Positions 33,069 to 37,767 of a stretch of DNA of 37,767 bases are shown one piece after another. Position 1 is the stretch's first letter. Each line of letters begins with the position of its first letter. Made by a program: the position numbers and the translations under genes. The notes under the pieces were generated by a model that made no database searches, had not been told where the DNA came from, and worked only from the letters and a program-made list of their open reading frames with translations. The DNA comes from Pelotomaculum sp. UBA1371 (lineage in GTDB: Bacteria > Bacillota > Desulfotomaculia > Desulfotomaculales > Pelotomaculaceae): the NCBI GenBank assembly GCA_002305915.1, contig DBRJ01000056.1, forward strand, positions 29,352 to 67,118. Reading direction: 5' to 3'.

Positions 33069-34097
33069 TTACCAGAGTTTTTCCTGCCCGGGGTTAATGT
33101 CACTTTCCAGTCCCAGGTGGCGCAGGGCCAGGGGCGTGGCCACCCGTCCCCGGGGGGTCCGGGCCAGCATGCCAAGCTGGATCAGGTAGGGCTCGTAAAC
33201 GTCTTCCAGTGTTTCAGGCTCTTCGCTGGTGGCTGCGGCAAGGGTATCCAAACCTACAGGCCCGCCGCTGAATTTTTTAATGATAGTCTCCAGGATCCTC
33301 CGGTCGGTATGGTCAAGCCCCAGGGGATCTACTTCCAAAAATTTCAGCGCTTCAATTGCAACATCCAGGGAGATAACCCCGTTCGCACGAACCTGGGCGT
33401 AATCCCGCACCCTCTTTAGTAGCCGGTTGGCCACCCTGGGTGTACCCCGGGAGCGCCCGGCAATCTCCAGGGAGCCCTCCCGGGTCAACTCAATTCCAAG
33501 AATTTTTGCTGCCCTGGTTAGAATTAGGACCAGTTCTTCCGGTTGATAATAATCAAGCCTGCTGATGATTCCGAAGCGGTCCCTTAAGGGGGACGTCAGC
33601 ATGCCTGCCCGGGTCGTAGCGCCAACCAGGGTAAAGCGGGGTAGCTCCAAACGCAAGGATCTTGCGCCCGGCCCTTTACCAATGATGATATCCAGAGCGA
33701 AATCTTCCATGGCCGGGTACAGGATTTCCTCCACTGTCCTGCTCAGACGGTGGACCTCGTCAATGAATAAAACATCCCCTGCAGACAAATTTGTTAAAAG
33801 GGCAGCCAGGTCACCCGGCCTTTCGATGGCCGGTCCGGATGTGGTCCTGATGTTCACACCCATTTCATTGGCAACAATGTTGGCAAGGGTGGTTTTCCCA
33901 AGTCCCGGAGGACCAAACAGCAGCACATGATCCAGGACCTCCCCGCGTTCAAGGGCCGCCTGGATAAAAACAGAGATATTTTCCTTTACTTTTTCCTGGC
34001 CGATATATTCTTCTATCCGGCGAGGACGAAGGTTTTGGTCTACTTCAGCATCTTCCTGGCGGTATGAGGGTGAGATTAATCTGTCTTTACTTACCAT
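33069..34097 (-). CDS. ruvB: Holliday junction branch migration ATPase RuvB
   Basis: The AAA+ motor that drives branch migration with RuvA. It has 342 residues. Walker A is FGPPGLGKTTL and Walker B is VLFIDEVHRL; sensor 1 is in LVGATTRAG and the arginine finger in SPLRDRFGI. The C-terminal winged helix is in RTPRGRVATPLALRHL. The 147-base gap to queH downstream shows no gene. It follows ruvA after 30 bases. Confidence 0.98.
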   Translation of the reverse strand: MVSKDRLISPSYRQEDAEVDQNLRPRRIEEYIGQEKVKENISVFIQAALERGEVLDHVLLFGPPGLGKTTLANIVANEMGVNIRTTSGPAIERPGDLAALLTNLSAGDVLFIDEVHRLSRTVEEILYPAMEDFALDIIIGKGPGARSLRLELPRFTLVGATTRAGMLTSPLRDRFGIISRLDYYQPEELVLILTRAAKILGIELTREGSLEIAGRSRGTPRVANRLLKRVRDYAQVRANGVISLDVAIEALKFLEVDPLGLDHTDRRILETIIKKFSGGPVGLDTLAAATSEEPETLEDVYEPYLIQLGMLARTPRGRVATPLALRHLGLESDINPGQEKLW

Positions 34098-34127
34098 TAA
34101 TATACTCCCCGTTCCTTATATTTACCC

Positions 34128-34718
34128 TTACAGTTTGACCAAAAGACGCAGGGCAGCTTTTACCAGCTCTGCTTCAGGGGGTTTTTGATCAAAACTGCGC
34201 AAGGCCTCCTGAACTGCCCGGCGGGACTCTGCCGCCGGATAACCCAGCGCTTCCAGTGCTTCGACAGCATCCAAATCCCACCTGCCGGCGTCCTCTTTGT
34301 CCTGTTCCGGCTCAAGCCAGGAAATCTTGTCTTTTAATTCAAGAATTAATCTGCCGGCTGTTTTTTTGCCAATGCCGGGTACCCTGGTTAAAGAGGGAAT
34401 ATCCTCATTTTTTATTATCCTGGTCAACTCCCCTGGTGAAAAAATAGTCAAGATGGCCAGGCCTCCCCTGGGACCGATACCCGATACATTTATGAGTTTT
34501 AAAAAACAATCCAGTTCATCGCGTTCCTTGAAGCCGTAAAGGCTAAGGTTATCCTCCCGGACAGCCAGGTGGGTATGCAGCGTGACCTCACTACCCAGGT
34601 CATTCAGGCTATTGAGGAGATTTAAGGGAACCTGTATTTCATAGCCTATGCCCCCTACATCCAACAGAATGGAACCATTCAGGACGCCCGCCAGTTTTCC
34701 TCTAATAAATGCAATCAT
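34128..34718 (-). CDS. ruvA: Holliday junction-binding protein RuvA
   Basis: Binds the four-way junction and recruits RuvB. It has 196 residues. The N-terminal OB domain (MIAFIRGKLAGVLNGSILLDVGGIGYEIQV) is followed by two helix-hairpin-helix motifs (LINVSGIGPRGGLAIL, LTRVPGIGKKTAGRLILELKD) and a C-terminal UBA-like domain (AVEALEALGYPAAESRRAVQEAL). Its ATG overlaps the ruvC stop by four bases (ATGA), indicating translational coupling. Confidence 0.98.
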   Translation of the reverse strand: MIAFIRGKLAGVLNGSILLDVGGIGYEIQVPLNLLNSLNDLGSEVTLHTHLAVREDNLSLYGFKERDELDCFLKLINVSGIGPRGGLAILTIFSPGELTRIIKNEDIPSLTRVPGIGKKTAGRLILELKDKISWLEPEQDKEDAGRWDLDAVEALEALGYPAAESRRAVQEALRSFDQKPPEAELVKAALRLLVKL

Positions 34719-35212
34719 TCAAATTTCCTTTCCCAAGAATGTATATGAGCATGACATATAGCCACTGCCAGAGCATCGGCAACATCGTCCGGGGCAGGTG
34801 TCTCAGAAAGCGCGAGAATAGTCTTAACCATGAACTGGACCTGACTTTTCCCGGCCCTTCCCGAGCCTGCCACGGCTTGCTTGACCTGGAGGGGGGTATA
34901 CTCATAGACAGGCACACCGGAACCTGCGGCGGCCAGGATCGTCACACCCCTGGCCTGGGCGACCACCAGCGCAGTTCTGGTGTTTTTATTGAAAAACAGC
35001 TCTTCAACGACATAGTGCTCCGGACCGTACTTAACAACAATCTTGACGAGTTCTTGATAAAGCAGATTAAGCCTCTCGGGAAGCGGTGTGCCGGACGCTG
35101 TGCGAATGCAACCGTAATCCACAATCGAATAACGATTGTCTATATAATTAACCAGACCATAACCCGTAATGGCAATACCTGGATCTACCCCCATAATTAA
35201 CAAATCAGCCAC
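34715..35212 (-). CDS. ruvC: Crossover junction endodeoxyribonuclease RuvC
   Basis: Resolves Holliday junctions. It has 165 residues. The acidic catalytic residues are in IMGVDPGIAITGYG and HYVVEELFFNKN, with further acids in the C-terminal APDDVADALAVAICH. The start chosen is GTG 35212 because GGAGGAGGGA lies directly upstream; the TTG codons at 35224 and 35227 precede that site. ATG 35194 would begin MGVDPG but is far from it. It heads the ruvC-ruvA-ruvB transcript. Confidence 0.97.
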   Translation of the reverse strand: MADLLIMGVDPGIAITGYGLVNYIDNRYSIVDYGCIRTASGTPLPERLNLLYQELVKIVVKYGPEHYVVEELFFNKNTRTALVVAQARGVTILAAAGSGVPVYEYTPLQVKQAVAGSGRAGKSQVQFMVKTILALSETPAPDDVADALAVAICHAHIHSWERKFE

Positions 35213-35377
35213 TCCCTCCTCCAACAAGGCTTATTCTACGAAAAAAAACTCAATCCTTTTAATAGGAGTAAGTTTATAGTTAAGTCTATCAGCTTGACAG
35301 CTTCCACGCCGCAGCAGGTGCTTTTAAGCGGCAATAAAAGAGCGTATTATTTCTTTTTAATCACAGGGCATAAAATA

Positions 35378-35701
35378 AGCCGCTGGATTTGTGAATATTT
35401 TAACATGATTATTAATAAATGATTCATATGGACATTTGGCTGGTGATGAAATATTAAAAAAGTCTGCCAGGCAAAAAAATACTTAGAAAAGTTAATCTTA
35501 TTGACCGTTACGGAGGAGAAGAGTTTCTGGCTATACTTCCTCATGCTAACAAGAACAAGCAAAGAAAGTTGCCGAAAGATTAAGAAATGAAATACAATCA
35601 TTAAAATGGGGTAAGTGCTCCATAAATACATCAGTAAGTGTCGGTGTATCAGAATACAGAGGTAAAACCATCAAGGAATTTATTAAAAAAAAGGCGAAAC
35701 T
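35378..35701 (+). pseudogene. Decayed GGDEF-domain (diguanylate cyclase) fragment
   Basis: Read on the plus strand in shifting frames, the sequence encodes successive parts of a GGDEF domain. 35415-35483 gives INDSYGHLAGDEILKKSAR and then a TAG stop. From 35485 in another frame comes RKVNLIDRYGGEEFLAILPH, with the GGEEF active-site signature. From 35559 in a third frame come AKKVAERLRNEIQSL and SVSVGVSEYRGKTIKEFIKK. The expected ADxALYxAK ending is missing, and the fragment runs into the 3' end of the BofC-like gene on the other strand. No N-terminal sensor part is present. It is AT-rich and on the opposite strand from all flanking genes, so it looks like the remnant of an acquired or displaced gene. 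Confidence 0.85.
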
Positions 35702-35702
35702 G

Positions 35703-36332
35703 TCAGCTGCTTTCATCCAAATTTTCCAGGGCTGCGTTTAAGAGCTCGTCGGAGGCAAACTCCACCTCTTCCCTGAGTTTTTCCACAGTTAAAGGAGTTT
35801 GTTTGTCCAGGGACATCACTTGTTCCAGCTTTGTCTGGAGACCAGGTTCAAGAGACTCCAGGTTAATGTTTTCCACCCGTATAATTTTTTCGTGAAATTC
35901 AATAGGCCCCTCATAAACAGCGACTTTCCCCTGGTAGAGACCAAGATGACGGTAATTCCTGTGAACCTGACACAATTCACCGCATTTTACAGTTAAGGTC
36001 AAAAACCTGGGGTCGTTAAAACTTACAATCCACCCTTCCGAAGCTGGAAACCTTTCAATTAAGGCATTCCTGTCCAGGCCAACCATGTTCCCGGGCACAG
36101 TTTCCCTGGATATCATTTCAGTATCACCGCAGAGGTAGAGTTTTTCCCGGAACAGAACTGTATCCCCGGCAACTACTGGGTCAGTACTATTTGCAGGAGA
36201 ACCGAAAACAGCCAGCGGCTTGCGCTCAGGCGGATTTGTAAAATAACTGCCCCAAACAAAGCCTGCAACAGCAGAAACTACAAATAAAATGATAAATAAT
36301 ACCGTTACTTTCTGATCCTTTGTTAAGTACAC
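35703..36332 (-). CDS. BofC-like C-terminal domain membrane protein
   Basis: A 209-residue protein with one N-terminal membrane helix (VTVLFIILFVVSAVAGFVWGSYF) and an extracytoplasmic domain. The middle part (EGWIVSFNDPRFLTLTVKCGELCQVHRNYRHLGLYQGKVAVYEG) resembles the BofC C-terminal domain; BofC regulates pro-sigma-K processing in Bacillus sporulation. Whether this copy does the same is inferred. The start is GTG 36332, six bases after GGAGGT; the longer frame to 36380 precedes that site. The gene lies between yebC and the GGDEF remnant. Confidence 0.75.
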   Translation of the reverse strand: MYLTKDQKVTVLFIILFVVSAVAGFVWGSYFTNPPERKPLAVFGSPANSTDPVVAGDTVLFREKLYLCGDTEMISRETVPGNMVGLDRNALIERFPASEGWIVSFNDPRFLTLTVKCGELCQVHRNYRHLGLYQGKVAVYEGPIEFHEKIIRVENINLESLEPGLQTKLEQVMSLDKQTPLTVEKLREEVEFASDELLNAALENLDESS

Positions 36333-36453
36333 AATTATACCTCCAGGTCCACCCTTAAATAACCATTGCCAAACTGGCACCTTCTTTCCATATTATTACC
36401 ATATAATGGTGATTTGATTCAAGGAACTCCGTTGTTTTCACATTAAATTAATA

Positions 36454-36476
36454 AAGCCACCCTGTTTGGTGGCAAA
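36454..36476 (-). terminator. Short terminator-like hairpin after yebC
   Basis: GCCACC and GGTGGC pair around AAACAG and are followed by TTTATTAATTT on the minus strand, a weak T-tract. It starts five bases after the yebC stop codon. Confidence 0.6.
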
Positions 36477-36478
36477 AG

Positions 36479-37213
36479 TCATTCTTCCTCAATTTCGAAA
36501 TTTGCGTATGCATTTTGAACGTCATCATGCTCCTCCAGGGCGTCCATCAACCGTAGCATCTGTTCTGCTTCCTTGCCTTCAAGACTTACCGTACTCTGGG
36601 GAATCATAGTGACCTCTGCCAGGGCAACGACTACACCCTCTTTCTCCAGAGAATCTTTCACTTTTTGAATTTCACCCGGCTTGCAGATGATTTCATATGA
36701 TTCTTCCTCAACTTTAAAATCGTCCGCCCCGCATTCCAATGCCAGCAGCATCAAATCATCTTCATCAAGTTGATTTTCAGCTTTATCAATGACAATTAAT
36801 CCGGTTTCCTGAAACATCCAGGCCACACACCCGGTTTCACCAAGATTTCCACCGTTCTTGGCAAAAATATGGCGAACCTCCCCTGCTGTACGATTGCGGT
36901 TATCTGTCATGATTTCCAGCATGACTGCCACACCACCCGGACCATATCCTTCATAAATCATTTCCTCAAGACTCGAACCGCCCTGTTCACCGCATCCTCG
37001 CTGAATGGCCCGCGTGATATTTTCATTGGGGATGTTGGCTTCTTTGGCCTTTTGTATAGCAGTTTTCAAACGGAAATTACCTTCAGGATCACCACCGCCC
37101 TGCCGGGCAGCAACAATAATCTCCCTTGCCAAACGCGTGAAAAGCTTGCCGCGCTGAGCATCTACTTTAGCTTTTTTACGCTTGATTGTAGCCCATTTTG
37201 AATGACCGGACAA
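36479..37213 (-). CDS. yebC: YebC/PmpR-type DNA-binding protein or translation factor
   Basis: A YebC-family protein (TACO1-like) of 244 residues. The N-terminal signature SGHSKWATIKRKKAKVDAQRG is followed by GGGDPEGNFRLKTAIQKAKEANIP and IYEGYGPGGVAVMLEIMTDN; GEVRHIFAKNGGNLGETGCVAWMF lies in the central domain. Members have been described as transcription regulators and recently as factors that relieve ribosome stalling at proline runs. The start is TTG 37213 (MSGHSKWA), nine bases after AAGGAGA; the ATG at 37234 lies upstream of that site. In Firmicutes yebC commonly precedes ruvCAB. Confidence 0.95.
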   Translation of the reverse strand: MSGHSKWATIKRKKAKVDAQRGKLFTRLAREIIVAARQGGGDPEGNFRLKTAIQKAKEANIPNENITRAIQRGCGEQGGSSLEEMIYEGYGPGGVAVMLEIMTDNRNRTAGEVRHIFAKNGGNLGETGCVAWMFQETGLIVIDKAENQLDEDDLMLLALECGADDFKVEEESYEIICKPGEIQKVKDSLEKEGVVVALAEVTMIPQSTVSLEGKEAEQMLRLMDALEEHDDVQNAYANFEIEEE

Positions 37214-37234
37214 ATTTAATTCTCTCCTTCCCAT

Positions 37235-37767
37235 ACAAATCTCATTAAAATAATGACATTTTCAACAATAACGAATCGGAAACATTAACAAAAATTAATA
37301 TTATGGAATATATAGGTAAAAATAAGCGGGCTCAATCATCCATTAAATCCCATTTTCCGCTGTGGCCAGTTAAATCTATTTAAAGTTTAAACGTTTTTTA
37401 AGCGGTTGCCAACAGGTTATTTTTATACCAACCTGGAGAAACACATCAGCAATTGAACACACTCAAGCAGATCTACCCGGCAGGCGGTTGCTGTGATCAT
37501 AAAAATAAATACCACACAAACCTGCGTACGCTTAAATCAGCGCCGTGATTAAAGGCGGCGCCTGAGCCACATGTTGGTTAGTCCCGCCAAGGAGCTTACA
37601 CTGGTTTTCTCTCTCCTTCAGGACGCTGCGTCAGCGGCCTGGGCAACCCCTTAAACTCTTCCCTTCTGTACGTATCTCGAAATTCTGATTTAATGCTACC
37701 AGATTGTCTTGCTATATGCAAATAATGACATTGCTTTTCAACATTACCAGCACTTTTCAGTTTTATT
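37235..37767. other. 533-base region without a gene, RNA-like structure
   Basis: I find no open frame with a ribosome site. On the minus strand several pairings are visible: GCG-CCUGA with UCAGG-CGC, AGGAG with CUCCU inside that stem, CGCU with AGCG, and GCGCCG with CGGCGC (37541-37564). The last competes with the outer stem. This may be a leader, riboswitch or small RNA upstream of yebC, or the end of a transcript from beyond the window. It matches no family that I can name. Confidence 0.35.

Noticed and set aside
35347..35631. 94-residue minus-strand open frame over the GGDEF remnant
   Set aside because: It is the antisense shadow of the plus-strand GGDEF fragment and has no homology-like features.
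1..37767. CRISPR arrays, transposases, prophage or defence genes, tRNA or rRNA genes
   Set aside because: Read through on both strands and none was seen; the window is a conserved housekeeping region apart from the GGDEF remnant.

Overview
This window looks like a chromosomal housekeeping segment of a spore-forming, anaerobic Firmicute, most probably a Peptococcaceae-type clostridium (Pelotomaculum/Desulfotomaculum group). That placement is inferred from gene content and order (alaS, mnmA, nifU-iscR, rarA, trxA, tcdA, aspS-hisS, dtd-rel-apt-recJ, secDF-yajC-tgt-queA, ruvABC, bofC-like, yebC), from the sporulation-type proteins (SpoIID/LytB, BofC-like, YteA-like), and from the T-box leader and frequent TTG/GTG starts behind strong Shine-Dalgarno sites. 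Base composition is moderate in genes and AT-rich in leaders. Almost every gene is on the minus strand; the exceptions are a DUF896 protein (13926-14183), a bifunctional-nuclease-family protein (23031-23510) and a decayed GGDEF fragment (about 35378-35701).

Layout, left to right. 1-2117 is alaS, whose C-terminal end lies outside the window, behind a leader with two competing hairpins. 2468-3976 holds an AI-2E-type permease and two small proteins. 4229-6314 is mnmA, nifU and iscR; the cysteine desulfurase expected between iscR and nifU is absent. 7016-9907 carries rarA, trxA and tcdA, followed by a probable 6S RNA (10020-10205). 10305-13472 is the hisS-aspS operon behind a T-box leader whose specifier and discriminator-pairing bases fit tRNA-Asn, not tRNA-His. 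14317-21005 holds an MBL hydrolase, dtd, rel, a divergent apt and recJ. 21159-22473 is a small winged-helix-like protein and a cation-diffusion exporter preceded by a probable NiCo (czcD-motif) riboswitch. 23802-28244 includes a DksA/TraR-type protein, a DUF5665 protein, secF, secD, an HD-domain protein and yajC. 28332-35212 is the queuosine and recombination block (tgt, queA, spoIID-like, DUF2905, queH, ruvB, ruvA, ruvC). 35703-37213 is a BofC-like protein and yebC. The last 550 bases contain no gene I can identify but show RNA-like structure.

The genes fall into functional groups: tRNA charging and modification (AlaRS, AspRS, HisRS, MnmA, TcdA, Tgt, QueA, QueH, Dtd), DNA repair and recombination (RarA, RecJ, RuvABC), protein export (SecD, SecF, YajC), stringent response and purine salvage (Rel, Apt), and Fe-S/redox functions (IscR, NifU, TrxA). 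I see no CRISPR array, prophage, transposase or defence island. The most noteworthy items are regulatory: the Asn-type T-box on hisS-aspS, the alaS attenuator, the NiCo-like riboswitch, the iscR palindrome and a set of terminators that start within stop codons. The GGDEF pseudogene remnant and the unusual Apt are the other points of interest. I did not find a convincing new multi-gene system.
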